Part shown: piece after piece, positions 22,772-38,256 of the stretch
How positions within the stretch are numbered: the first letter of the stretch is position 1
Layout: every line of letters starts with the position of its first letter
Assembly (NCBI GenBank): GCA_030015575.1
Contig: CM057338.1
Coordinates: forward strand, 137,417,546 to 137,481,545
DNA from: Agapanthus africanus
Lineage: Eukaryota > Streptophyta > Magnoliopsida > Asparagales > Amaryllidaceae
Direction of reading: 5' to 3'
DNA: 64,000 bases
Position numbers and translations under genes: made by a program
The notes under the pieces: model-generated
The model's database searches: none
Told to the model about the DNA's origin: nothing
Seen by the model: only the letters and a program-made list of their open reading frames with translations

Positions 22772-23176
22772 CAGTGGCGGATTCTGGACCATTTTTCAGG
22801 TGGGGCAAAGTTTAGACTATATTTTAATTTTACAAAAATAACTATTGTGCAAAATGATTTATTAGGGATTTTTTCATATTAAAAATATAATTTTATAATA
22901 ATATATTATAGATGTCATTAACTAGAAAATAGGCTCCATTTTAGCAATTAAGAAGAATTTACGAGGCTATATGCAAATGGAGAAATGAAATATAGCCTAA
23001 AAAGCATTTTAAAAAAGGCCAGAAAAATTGAATCGTCACAAGATTCGAACTTGCCCCACCTACTACTCAACCCAAAGTCTTTAACCATTTTGGACAAGCA
23101 TTTGGACGTTTGGTTTTTAGCTCTAATATTATTTGATGGCTTTGCCTAATCTCGACCCTTAAAGGATCCGCCCCTG
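22772..23176. mobile_element. hAT-type MITE, 405 bp
   Basis: The 8-bp target duplication TCTGCATG lies at 22764-22771 and 23177-23184. Termini are CAGTGGCGGATTC and GGATCCGCCCCTG, an imperfect terminal inverted repeat of hAT type. It has no ORF. A tRNA-like module lies on the - strand at about 23040-23105. Confidence 0.9.
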
Positions 23177-23554
23177 TCTGCATGTGCCATCTAGTATTTT
23201 TTTTGGGAAAATGGGCCTGTGAACGCTTGGCTGTGAACGTAGACATGGCCCCGGGGTAGGTCCCCCATTTAACTTAAACGATGGGGCCCACCCCTCCCGA
23301 TTTACCCCCAATTGGCATGAAGCTGTGAACATTCACAGCCACATTAACCTCGCTGCATGCTAGTGCTAGATCTACCAAGAACACGGAATTTTACCCAAAA
23401 TGTTTGAGTACATGGAAATTGAATGTAATATGTCCGGTTTTAGGGGGGCATTATGTACACAATTCCAGTCTTCTTATTTTGGTTGGTTCCTATCTTCTTT
23501 AACTTTGTCCCTTCAGTAAGGAGTGCCAACTACCAATTGTTCGGTATATATTTT

Positions 23555-23556
<2 letters not shown>

Positions 23557-23602
<46 letters not shown>

Positions 23603-23603
23603 A
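23557..23603. repeat. Compound (CT)n(CA)n microsatellite
   Basis: About 11 CT units followed directly by about 12 CA units, upstream of the first visible CDKA exon. Confidence 0.95.
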
Positions 23604-24116
23604 AAATTATGAATAATCCTGTAACATATATGCTCATGTTGATCCAACCTCAGTTGGAGTAATTCTGCAAGCATCAATTTTGACCCATGAATAGCCAAGT
23701 ATAGATGAGTCAGAATAAATCATCCCGTCTGAGCACAATGTGCTTGCGTGACTATGCCATGTTGCGGCTCAAACAATTTAATGAAGTTTGCCACATAGTT
23801 GTGTAGTTCTAAACTTTGTTCTTCTTTTGTGCATAAACAGTTAATTATTTCTAATTGTTTTAGATATGTTAGTAACATAATACTTGGATAGATGATAGAC
23901 CGTCCTCATTTTGGACTTAACAAAAAGATTTCCTTGTCCCACAATTTCTAGTTATCTCGGTATTTTGTTTTGGTATCTTTCCCCCGTCTTTCTTATAATT
24001 TTAGATGCTGCCTTCTATTATATATTCAGATTAACTTTTGACTTTGGCCACTCTACAGCTAATAATTTATTGTGTTAAGTAGCCTAACACATTTTTTGTG
24101 TGTGTGGTAATAATAG

Positions 24117-27376
<3,260 letters not shown>

Positions 27377-28369
27377 CTTCAACGCCTCTCCTTTCCTCCC
27401 CATTGTATATTATTACAGCTACCACCACATCAGGGTTTGCAAATTACTATTATTTTTAGTGTGATTCCTATTGTTTTATTTTCAATTTTTTTATTGGATA
27501 TCTGAACTGGTTTTGTGTGAAAAAAATGTTGTTTGGGTTTGCTTTTTCTTTGCTTTTTGGCCCCTCCAAGAGATGGCATGTGAGCCTCTATATTTTTCTT
27601 GGAAGACAATGTTGTTATTGCTTGGGTATTCTTATATGCCTATGTAGTCAGATTTTCTGGCATGATATTGTATGAATTCATTCTCCAGTTAGTGCTCTTT
27701 ATGTGTTTCAAAATTGAAATGCCGGGAATATTACTGTTTTAAAAATTGATGGCCTACGAATAAAAAAACACAAATATTGTTCCAACTCTATATGCAGCTT
27801 CTTGTAGAATTAAATTTAAACTTGATCCATATAAAACTCTCATAGGTGTACAGGATTTTAAGTGCTACGATTATCTTTGAGGCCTTAGGGTTCAGGCTTC
27901 ATTGAGCACTCTTTAACCTTTAATTTTTTGTCGTTTCCTGAGTTTTACCGATTTCATTTTATCACTCATCTCAGCAGGATTGAAGAAATTTTTATGTATT
28001 TTTACTGAAAGTTGCCTGGTAAGTCTTTTGCATGACTTACCTAACAGCAAAAGGATTGATTCAGTTTAATTTGTTCGTGCTTACCTTACAATAATCATTC
28101 TTTCAATTTCATTAATGATCAAATGTATTTAAAAAAGGACTGAATTCATTTTGCTTTTGCCATCAAACCTTAAGTTTGAAAGAAAAACGTGACAAATTTT
28201 GACATTAGATTTTTGGTGTTGGGTGGGGGAGGGGTGTGGGTGGGGTTGGGGGGGGGGGGGGAGGGCGAAGCCTCTCACAAAACTGGACAAACCACAAGAA
28301 TTTTGCCATGCTTTTCATTTTTTTGAGTGCTGTTGTAGTCCAATTGCACTATTCAAAAATGAAAAAATA
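27377..28369 (+). other. CDKA 3' flank
   Basis: No gene is seen. An AATAAAAAAAC hexamer context near 27757 is a candidate polyadenylation signal about 380 bp after the stop. A G-rich run at 28218-28266 (including a 14-G tract) could form G-quadruplexes on the + strand. Confidence 0.45.
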
Positions 28370-28559
28370 GGTTTTTTCCATACATACCTCTCAAATTATA
28401 GCTAGTTTGAAAAACGCCCATTCAAATCTTTTAGGACAATTTTTTTTATAATAAACCAAATTTAAATAATAATTATAAAAAAAACCACTTTAAAAAATAA
28501 TTACAAAAAGAGATCATTTTTTGCCTCATAGACCCTAGCGTTAGCGTGAAATATTTTTT

Positions 28560-28960
28560 TTTTATGGGCACGGTATTAAACTTACAAATGTTATGGGCGC
28601 AGTCTCAAACTGCATTCCATACAATTAATAAAAGCAAAATAATATGAATCACTGTCATTATAAGGACCTTTTTTATTTTTTTTGCGCAGTTGCAAACTGC
28701 GTCCCAAAAAGAAACATACTCACTCACAGGTGTGTTTTTTTATGGCACGGTTTGAAGGTGCGCCCTAAAAGGAAACACAACCAGTCACGTGTATGATTTT
28801 TTCTGGGGCGCAGTTGCAAACTGCGCCCAAAAAAAGAAAAATACTCGTTCATGGGTCTGTGTTTTTTGTATGGCGCAGTTTGAATGTGCGCCTCAAAAGG
28901 AAACACAATCATTCACGGGTATGTGTTTTTCTGAGGTGCAGTTTCACCCAAAAAAAAACT
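28560..28960. repeat. Subterminal palindromic repeats of the MULE
   Basis: Imperfect tandem copies of about 120-130 bp. GCGCAGTTGCAAACTGCGCC-type palindromes lie near 28599, 28686 and 28808, alternating with GCGCAGTTTGAATGTGCGCC-type palindromes near 28744 and 28873. Each is followed by an AAAAGGAAACACAA-like block. The palindrome at 28808 has 8-bp perfect arms around GCA. Such arrays often bind transposase; that role is inferred. Confidence 0.7.
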
Positions 28961-28980
28961 TACCCGTGAATGATTGTGTT
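28902..28980. promoter_or_regulatory. Perfect 20-bp inverted repeat upstream of the 159-aa gene
   Basis: AACACAATCATTCACGGGTA (28902-28921) is the exact reverse complement of 28961-28980, with a 39-nt spacer. A TATATTAAA box follows at about 28984, some 135 bp before the ATG at 29119, in a CT-rich leader. Confidence 0.8.
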
Positions 28981-29118
28981 CATTATATTAAAAGTTCAAT
29001 CTCTTACTCTTTATCTCGAATCTCACTATCTGTGCTAAGCTCTCTCACACTTTCTCAGATCTCATCGCCATCACATTTTGTCTTTCTCTCTCTCAATTCT
29101 TAACCTCGCTCTCTCTCA

Positions 29119-29598
29119 ATGTTGGAATCTTCATCTGCAGAATTGCCATCAATCGATGAAATTAAGAGGTGCATCTCTTACACCGTGGTGAAATCTGTAT
29201 ATACGATGATAGACTACTCTGCTTACGAAGGCATTCTTTATCGATTACGAGGGAGTATGAACTGGCTGATGAAGATCGATCATGAAATCTTGCGGTTTTT
29301 GCACTTAGCCGTATTGGATGCGCTCCCGTATCCCCCTGAAGAAGTAACCCATGACTACCATGGGGAAGCAAATCGTCGTCTCCGCTTCTTTCATTCTATT
29401 GGTCTTCTTTCATGTCGCAATATTGAGTACTCCGCAAGCTCTCTTTACCGCATTTTTATGTACCGTCGGACTTTGAACTATCTCGAACTCGTTCGAGATT
29501 CCGCGCTAGGTGATGAGGCCATTGATCCAATTACAGAGCGGATTAATTCTGTTGCTGCGGAGCTAAGTAACGTAAAGAATTTATTTTTAAAATTTTAG
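29119..29598 (+). CDS. Hypothetical 159-aa protein at the MULE left end
   Basis: An uninterrupted frame from ATG 29119 to TAG 29596-29598. It begins MLESSSAELPSIDEIKRC and is rich in Leu, Arg and aromatic residues, probably mostly helical (RLRFFHSIGLLSCRN, LYRIFMYRRTLNYLELVRD). No signal peptide or membrane segment is evident and no family is recognised. A TATA-like box (about 28984) and CT-rich leader precede it, and an AT-rich region with AATGAATTAAA follows. It converges with the 3' end of the PMD pseudogene. Unlike transposase and PMD it has no stop or frameshift, so it is younger, conserved, or short enough to escape damage. It could be an accessory MULE protein or a captured host fragment; introns upstream cannot be excluded. 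Confidence 0.55.
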   Translation: MLESSSAELPSIDEIKRCISYTVVKSVYTMIDYSAYEGILYRLRGSMNWLMKIDHEILRFLHLAVLDALPYPPEEVTHDYHGEANRRLRFFHSIGLLSCRNIEYSASSLYRIFMYRRTLNYLELVRDSALGDEAIDPITERINSVAAELSNVKNLFLKF

Positions 29599-30137
29599 TG
29601 ATGAATCATGGCGTTGTTACTGTTCTTTCTATCTATTTTGTCTGCGTCATTCTCGTGTATGTTGTGGATAGGTGTACCATGTGTGTGTAATATATCGTGT
29701 ATGAACACGTGTTTGTGTGAGAAAGAATCAATGTTTGAATTAAAATGAATTAAAGTGTTGTTTTGTAAAGAAATAATCGGGGAAAATCGGACAGCACCTT
29801 CTTTGTAAATTTTGAATAAAATTCATGTACAAGCATAGTAAAATAATAGTATCCACAGACGGAGCTGACTCAACGTCAAAACGGTGAAGACTCAACGCCC
29901 AAATGGCGGAGACAATCCACGCACAATATATGACGCCCAAACGGTGAAGAATAATACGCTGAAAATAATAAACAATGTAAAATAAATAACAAATTCATTG
30001 CAACATAATACAACACGAACACTCATGACAATATAACGAAGTCGTCGCACCAGCCTAGGTGTCCTCCACTTCGCTACAGGATGTTGAGGCTGTGACGGTC
30101 TGTCTTTGTCGGCGGCAACTGGTTGAGACGGCTCTGG
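29599..30137. other. Convergent 3' regions of the 159-aa gene and PMD pseudogene
   Basis: AT-rich with no gene. Short degenerate repeats of ACGGTGAAGACTCAACGCC type occur at about 29880-29950. Confidence 0.5.
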
Positions 30138-30286
30138 TTATAATGGTCTATGCTCGTACTCATCGGGATGCTGAGATAGCACCGGCTGTCTCCGTTTACG
30201 TCGTGCATACGTGATAGGAATGACAGGTGCAGACACAGCTGGTGGAAGCATGGGTGGCCGGGGCACGGGTAGTGCATGGACGGGTG

Positions 30287-32528
30287 TGTTGGAGATAGTG
30301 CCCTCAGAGTCAATTATTGGATCACAGGTACGTGATTGCAATGATTGAGGGAGGACCTATCCCGGTAGGACAGTCTTACTCGAGATGATAGTATGCTATC
30401 TGGTTTACCTTTATCATCGTGTACTGCTTTAAGTGACCTGACACGTCGCTATTACACGTTGATAGAGCCCCTAGGATTCTTGCTTGACCACCAGCAGTAT
30501 GAGGGCGATCATATAAGTGGGAGCTGGGGGTCTATAAGCATATCCTTAAAAGGTCCCTAGTCGTGAGAGTTTCGAGACAGGGCATCGATTCTCCATAGTA
30601 GACTAGTGTATACAGTCGAGACCCCGACGAGGGGCGGTGGCCGGTCTCACAAGCCACTGGTGTCAGTTGGATCACCTAAGATGTATACAGGTGCTCATTG
30701 GGTTATGAGTACACCGGACAGGACTCGCCGGGAACATGCTAGTTGGTGATATACCAGACGTCAGATGGCAGTTCCCTGGTGACATGTGTGCAGGTTAGTT
30801 CATCGACCTGGGGATCGTCATTTGTCTCGTGTGAGTTCCCACTGTACTTTGATTACTACCCTACCACGGCTCAAAGGAGTCGTGCAAACAGGTTTTAGTT
30901 GGGTACAGTCCCGAGCCACATGGAGGCAGTGAGCGTATCTTCAGGGGTTCGTCTCTCCCGGTATTGGGGGTGAGGTCGTGCTGTGTTTAGGAGAGCCATT
31001 ACACGAAGCCCTCGGCCGAGGCAAGGAGATTTACTGGTAGGTATTCCAGTAGTATCTCAGGGTGTTCTGGGCTACACTCCGACACGACTTGTACCGCTTT
31101 TGGGGGTCTGACTTTTACCAACCCCCTAGGCCCGCCATGCGATGCTCATAGACGAACGGACCGGACTGTACGGATATTGTCACTGACAGGCTCAGTAGGG
31201 AGTCAGGCTGAGTTCGCTCACAGACGTCCCTTTTGGTCAGTACCTGGTAGCCCGTTATGTATTGGCTTATACCTCTAACGTGCTAGTGGTTAAATCCACA
31301 ACCAAGGTGTTGATGAGTCTTTAGAGTCCCCCACAATTCAGTTACTCAGCTTTCGGGCGAAAGGTTGTAGAGGCCGTATGGAGATATGGCAAGGTCCGAT
31401 CAGATACGTGCGGTATTGCACGGATCAGGATCGGACAGTCTGTACTATAGGCCGTATGGTTATATGGCAGGGTTCGATCAGATACGTGCGGTATTGCACG
31501 GATCAGGATCGAACAGATATTACTAGCCGGTTTTGGTATAAGCCGGATCCTAGTATAGTACAGTATGGATTTTGTCTCATTGCATTTGTATTTCGGTCGA
31601 AATACAGATGCGGGTGTGTATGCACAGTATCGGGGTTTTCCTGTAATTTATTACGGGACCAGTTTTCTGGAGTTGCTAGTTTGCTTTCCGTTTCGGCCGA
31701 TTTCCATTGTTCCGTTCATTGGCCGAAGATTGGTGGAGGAGGGCTTATTTGCATTGTTGCAAATAAGTATTTGTGGAGGGGGTATTTGCTTATTGTTGTA
31801 TCATGATAGTCTCTCATTGACCTTGACTTCTAGCTATCATGATGGCTTGACTTTTGTATGATGATGGAGGGACATGATGGTTGATGATGATGAGGGGTGA
31901 GGTTGGTGGAGTGTTAGTTTACACTTGTGATCATTTCCTTTTTCATGATAACCTTTCCTCTCTCTCTCTTGCATGATGATATACCCTCCCCTTGGCTTTT
32001 TCTCTCTCTTGCTCTCACATTTTTGGTCGGCGATATGGGAGGGGGGGCTGTCCAAAATATTGAGGTGGGGAAATGTTGTTCATTTTCATGCACCAAAGTT
32101 CTCCAAGCTCCTCCATATACTTCTTGTTCAATCCCTCCACCAATGGCAACCTCCACTACCCCAAAAAGAAACACAAGTTCTACTACACATTCTACAGCGA
32201 ATCTTGGGCACGTCGAGTAGCCGGCTTCGTGCCCGAGTTGCTTCGGCATTGAGGTGGGAGCCCGTAAAAGAAGTAGGCGATGTGGTGCACTTCCGGCGAC
32301 GAGGAGGAGACGGGACATTCCGCAGGAGATCCAGACGATGATGAGAAGACCGGAGGACTTGGATCGTCGGTATATCTCTTTCCCATCTTATAGTTAGCTA
32401 GGACTAGTTAGTGGTTCGATCCGGGTATTAGTGCGCGGCGGTTTGCCAGTTCAAGAAAAATTAAAGTTTATCACCGCTTCCGCATTTGGCCGTCGGATTG
32501 ACGGCCGGGGCGCCGCCGTGCACTTACA
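30287..32528 (+). repeat. 5' LTR of Copia-type element
   Basis: 2242 bp, TG..CA. It contains an 80-bp direct duplication (about 31370-31449 and 31450-31515, GGCCGTATGG.. with ATACGTGCGGTATTGCACGG) and a CT-rich TTTTCTCTCTC stretch near 31960. Its open frames recur in the other LTR only because the LTRs are near-identical. Confidence 0.95.
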
Positions 32529-32529
32529 G

Positions 32530-32542
32530 TGGTATCAGAGCC
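32530..32542 (+). promoter_or_regulatory. Copia primer-binding site
   Basis: TGGTATCAGAGCC, complementary to the 3' end of initiator-Met tRNA, one base after the 5' LTR. Confidence 0.95.
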
Positions 32543-35500
32543 TCGCCATTAATTTAGTCTAGCTTGGTTTAATGTGTTTTGCGTTTCCGATCGACCAAAA
32601 TTCCAAAATCTACATTTTAGTTCGCATCAGTTTTCGGTTGAAATTTTTTGGTGTCCAAAAATTTTTCAGGTTGTATAAAAGTACTGTGCAGGAAATTCTA
32701 AGACTACTGGAAAAATTCGACACAGTCAGTCGACCAATGTAGCGCGGATCCGCGGCCAAACCCCCCATTGGGCCGCGGATCCGCCGCACATTGGTGTCGT
32801 GACTGCATCAATTTTTTCCAGTGGGCTTCTGGGCTTAAAATAGGGGTTTTGGAATATTAAAATTGGGCCAATTATTTCTGTGAGTGCTACAGTATTCCTT
32901 TGGGGCCCACTTGTTAATTTTTGATCGATCGGATATTTTAAACACATTATTTCAGAGTATTTACATTATATCTGCGACCGTGAATGTCACTTGATCGGTA
33001 AATCCATTCTAACTGCTATAGCCCGGTTAGACGGATTTGCGAACGTGACTTTCACGTTGATGTTCTGTTTTTGCTGTGATGTTGCGGATCGGTCGTGGGG
33101 GATAGCCTGGATGCAATGCTAGTACAGTTGTGGTTGTATTATGTACATTTGATATTGCGGGGCGAGCGTCCGACATGTGGACTGCCGTCACTGCCTGATT
33201 GTATTATTATTTTGGGGCACGGCCAGGTTGCGGTCGATGTACCCGTTGTATGTATATTTTACTTTCTGTACTAGGATTGCCCCGCGGAGGGGTGCACGGA
33301 TAGCCGGATTCTAGAGGGCAACAAGCCCGCATCTCATGGCATTGAGACGGAGGGGGCTTCACTCTAGGATTGGCGGGATATTCGCCGCACTCGTAGGGGG
33401 TACAGGTTGACCCAGGAAGGGTGCCCAAGTTACCGGATTCCGTGAAGTGCTGGGTGGTCCATTCACGGCGCTGAAGGGGGCTGCCTCGCTTCAGGTTTTG
33501 GCGGGTGACTTGCCGCACCCGTAGGGGTCTAGGATCTCATTGCACAGGCTATCCACACGACCAGGGGAACGTCGGGTTTCAGCGGCTCTGTGAAACCCGG
33601 GGATCCCAGATATCTGTATTGTTTCTGTGATGCTGTTCATTCTCTGTGATGTTGCATTTTATTCACGCCTTGAGCGAATATAATATATTGGTATATATAT
33701 TAGTAGATGTTGTATATGTTTTGCATCCGCGCTAGTCCAGTCCCTGCTCTGTCGTTAGTAAGCTAACCTAACGGGTAATGACGGGACCCAGTGGCGAATG
33801 CGGATGGCATATACGTACATCAGTATATTTTCGTTCTTTTTGGTGTGATCAATTGATGGGACTGCGTTGATTCGGATCAATGCAAGTTAAAAACAAACCT
33901 AATCTGATGTTGTTGGAACACTTTTCAAAAAGCTGTTATTGCAAGGACGTTCACTTTTGTTTTGCATCGTGGTATTCAGTTAGAATATCCTGCTCCTCAG
34001 TCGACGAGGCAAGGGCCGAGATCCCTTCACCGGGAGTGACCCCTTGGACAGAAGTTTGCGTCAGGGCATTAACTTCACTATAGCCGATTACTTTTGCTTT
34101 GCATCGCGGTATTCATTTGGAATATCCTGCACCCCATTCTACGGGGAAAGAGCCGAGATCCCTTCACCGGGAGTGACCTCTTTAGCAACGGTTTTCGTCA
34201 CTATATTTTCTAAAAGCTATTCGTTCCTTCGACGATATCAAGTTCTTTACGTTAAAGGTTTTCGCCAGAAACCATTCGTAGCCCTCCGTCGTTTCATATA
34301 GGTAGTCAATAGTATTCAAGCTGTGTTTGTTGGCCAAAGTCAAGGCACAGTGATTGGTAGCTGTTGGTTATTCATATGCAGCATAGATAGATGCGTTGGT
34401 TTGGAACAGTCGTATAGCCTTGTTGGCCAAAGTCAAGGGCTTGTGCGGGTGGATTCGAATCAACCTGGAGAATGACGGGTAGAACTTGATATGTGACTTA
34501 TGATTTGTTGGCCAAAGTCAAGGTCATAAGAGCATGGGGCAGAAATTACATCGGGGGTTTCAAAAGAACTGAAACTTGCCAGATATGCGCATACCTTCTG
34601 GAGTGTGATACCGTGAGCGGATTCCGTCACGTTGTCATGCGATGAGAGTTGGATCCCGATTCCCACTGATGAGTTAGTTTACTCCTCGGGTGACCCCGAC
34701 TAATTCTTCTTTCAGGTTTGGAGGAGAATTTGAGGTACAGTGGGAGGTTTCCAGATTAGATAAATTGGTGACCATTCTGATCTAGGTTAGAGTGCACGCT
34801 GAGTGTTTCTTTTCTCTCTCTCTTTGGCAGCGACCATTGACCCGACCCTAAGACTTTGACTCAGTGACCAAGTTGACCGAACCTTCTTAAACACCGGCTT
34901 TTGGATTGTCAGAGTTGCAAACCTCATTGCCACTCCTATTTTTACCCTTTTCTCCAGGACACCCCGTTTTACTACGAACGTCCACTTCCATTGGACAAAA
35001 CCATCGTATGGTTAGATACGAACTCGAAAGAATTTATTCGAGGATGGTTTCCGGTTCTGGAGAAAATGGATAGGATTATTCAGTTGTCTTTTGCTTTTAC
35101 CCTCTCTCAGGTTACGAGTACTCCTTGGTTTAGGGGTAGTACACCTATTACGCAAATTGGATTGTCTTCTTCCAAACCTTAGGCTGGTGCCGACCGGTAG
35201 GGAATGAAGAAAACCAATTAGCATAACGATGGTGTGCAGAAGGTATTAACTTCAGACAAAGCAAGGGATTAGTAAGAGGGCAAAGTAAATTGCAACAGAT
35301 ATTCACGACCAAACCAAATATTTCGTTACCACTCCCAAATCACCTTTGTATTTCTCCAGGACACTCCGTATCACTACGAAGATCCACAGTTTATTGGATA
35401 CTCCATCGTATGGTTATATACGAACTCGAAAGGAACTTGTTCCAGTTCGGGGATGGATTCTGGTCCAGGAGAAATAGGAATAAGGTTTATTCGGTTGTCT

Positions 35501-37300
35501 TTTATCTTCACCCTCTCTCATTGCGAGTGTTCCTAGGATTGGGACAGTACACCCATTATGCTTATTGGATAGTCTTCTTCCAAACCATAGGCTGGTGCCG
35601 AACGGTAGGGAAGGAAGAAAACCATTTGGCCTAAAGGGGTGTACAGAAGGTAAAGACTAAAGACATATGAAGGGATTTGGAGAGGTGGCAAAGAACTATA
35701 CGGTTACAGTCGTGAATCTGGAAGAGGCATTACTAGGAATACCAGATTACCCCATCGAAACATTTCAATGTTTCAGTTTCACTGTGTACTGTTAAAGGAA
35801 AACTGATTTCCCAATTAGATACTTACTCCAGGGTATGTATTTACCAGGTACGATTCTCACATCTGTATGGTTTTACAGATGATGAGTGGGAGTAAGTTAT
35901 TGGGAATTGGGTGATTATCCTCATTATATCGGGATTCGTTGTAATCGGTGACATTTGAGGAAATCACCTGGGCTGTTTGCCGGTTGGCAAATATTTGGTT
36001 TTGAATATCCGCTGTTATGCACCAATTTCAAATCGATATATCTGTACGTCTATTTTCATAGAGTGAGATATACCCTTTTGAAACTATGTCTGCGACATTT
36101 ACCTATATCAGTGGATGGTTAGGTAAGGAGCATTAAACAGCGGTGTAATTCTTCTTAACCATAAGTACAGTTTTAAACCTACGACACACGATTAATGAGT
36201 TATCAGACTCAAGGGACTTATACAGAGTATTGTATGTTGTCCAGGGTCCATCAGGACAGAGGGGTTGGTCCTCGTACTATATTCGGTTTACGTATGACTT
36301 CTCTAGTTTTTAGACAGGTGTTTCGTAGGAAACACAGGGTCCGAATTTTGAGAAGTTATAGGTATTTGAATAGAGTAGAGAATCAGGTGTAGCAAGTATC
36401 GGGATTCTTCAAAGAGATCGAAGATGTAGATACTTGTGAATGGTATTCAGTTGATAGTAATGATTAAGAGATCTTGCTTCTCTTTCAGGTTACTCATAAT
36501 TGGAAGCATTCCTAAGTTGAGTAACGCTGATCGACCTTCTTCCATTTAGTTGACATGCACTGGAGACAGTTGCATGATTTGGATCTGGTTCGGTTAAATC
36601 AGTGCCTCTAGTCCTATATGGGATATAGAACAGTTCGTATCTTAACGGTGTTAAGGTACGGGGAGTTGTCCGGCTTATGCTTAAAACCAGACACTGGACA
36701 ACTCAAGGCACGTTTCTGTAATGGCTGTTTGTGGGTTGACCCAGGCTATGACGCGGGTTGATTTTCTACCATCTGGATGAACAATAGCAATATTGTTCTA
36801 GACTCGCCACAGTTTTAATAAAAATGGATTTTTTCAGAAAACAGTAGTGGGAGTATGGTAGAACTGGAAGTGATTCCAGAACCACAAACGATTATTGAAG
36901 ATTTGATAAGGAACCTAAAGATTCAATCTGGATTGACATTCCATTGGCCACTCCGCAGATACGGTGGGTAACTTCAAGCACCCGAGAGATACTCCGGTAG
37001 CCTCAAGGACGGTGACAGGGAAGTTCTTGTTTACCCACAATTACCATTGCTGTTGTTCCAGGCTGCGAGACCCGGTGGGAGGATGAGTGTAGCGTCGTTC
37101 TAAACTAGTTTTAGAAGTGTACGTCTATATGACTCTGCCAGAGGGTTGTCGTAGTCAGTGGGAGCAGCGGAAGCATTGGTGGACAGGTAGCTTATGTCTA
37201 TTTATAGACTAAAGCAGATGTAGCGGAGATAGATCATCTATTTCTGACGTGACAGTCATGGGTTTGACATCATCAGAATAGGGGATGGATCTGTTAAGAA
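32543..37300 (+). other. Copia interior, largely non-coding, with internal repeats
   Basis: No ORF with a recognisable gag domain. Repeats: a roughly 135-bp pair (about 33950-34060 and 34090-34195) sharing AGATCCCTTCACCGGGAGTGACC; TTGTTGGCCAAAGTCAAGG at about 34327, 34420 and 34505; and a diverged pair at about 34950-35200 and 35350-35620 sharing TTCTCCAGGACAC and TGGTGCCGA.CGGTAGGGAA. Confidence 0.65.
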
Positions 37301-37311
37301 GGTAGTAGGGT

Positions 37312-38150
37312 GTGATGTCCTGGTATTTGGATGACATACACAGAGTAGGAAAAGAAACTCCTATACTACAATCGGTTATACTTTGGTCGTCACACAGTGG
37401 TTTCTCTACAAAGGAAATGGATTTTATATCAGACATACTGGTTACTAGATCTATGGTTTTAGATCTAGATTTGGGTGGTTTCCCAATCAGGGTACTTAGA
37501 CAGCATTCTAAGAGTATTTGGAATGGACGACTCCATGCACGGTAGTGTACCTGCAGAAGATGGAGTCACCCTCTCCAAAGGTGTCTTACAGACTAAAGGG
37601 GAGAGGGATGTGCATGATTGGCAGATCACTTGCCCAGGCAATTGAGTCAATCATGAGATGTCAAGTACCACACCAGACATTGTTCTTGCACTAGATGCAA
37701 TAAGTTGACATTAATCCAATCCTGGAGAAACAGTCGGAAGCAATCTTAGAACATAAGTGGATGTTCTAGGGATATGATAACGACAGCCTCATTCGGGAGA
37801 CAGTTATCATTCCAGGCTTCCAAGGTGACATGGACGACAAGGAGGTTGTCAGAGTTATAGTTTTTCCTTCTGACGAGGGGCAGTATTTTGGACAGGTGGT
37901 CCAAGGCAATACTGAGGGAGGCATGGCGCAGGATACTGATTAAGTTCAGTTGACGATACAGTCTAAGAAGTTTGGATTTGGAGTTCATTTATGAGCTATG
38001 TCCCATCAGACATCCAGATACATTCTAAGAAAGGTATTGCTCATTTCGGGAGATGGCTTTCTCCGCGAACTTGAGATATAGAGAGACATAGAAAGAGACA
38101 ACAAAGCGGATCCACTCACTGAGGCTATTCCTCGAACGCAATAGCTTCGC
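37312..38150 (+). pseudogene. Copia reverse transcriptase / RNase H remnant
   Basis: Homology appears in shifting frames. Near 37320 a YLDDI segment stands where Copia RT has YVDDI, followed by LQSVILWSS and RSMVLDLDL blocks in the correct order. Near 37680 a TPDIVLALDAIS segment matches the RNase H-adjacent TRPDI motif, with SNPGE following. Near 38110 NKADPLTEAIPR matches the Copia C-terminal DPLTK motif. Stops and frameshifts lie throughout. This identifies the element as Copia. Confidence 0.75.
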
Positions 38151-38245
38151 AAACGAGCTTTGTGAGACTGACTAGTAGAGGAGTTGGGTGTTCGGTATCA
38201 CACGGGCTGTGAGTATGCGACATCGCAATAATTAGCCTTGAGTGC

Positions 38246-38256
38246 AAGTGGGAGAT
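38246..38256 (+). promoter_or_regulatory. Copia polypurine tract
   Basis: AAGTGGGAGAT ends directly at the 3' LTR start (38257); it would prime plus-strand DNA synthesis. Confidence 0.85.

Noticed and set aside
23205..23370. Possible third MITE (CTGTGAACG repeats near 23217, 23232 and 23330)
   Set aside because: Internal inverted repeats exist, but no terminal inverted repeat with a target duplication could be defined.
31378..31806. 142-codon open frame almost identical to one at 39347-39775
   Set aside because: Both lie in the two LTRs of the same young Copia element. Their identity reflects the shared template at insertion, not selection for a protein.
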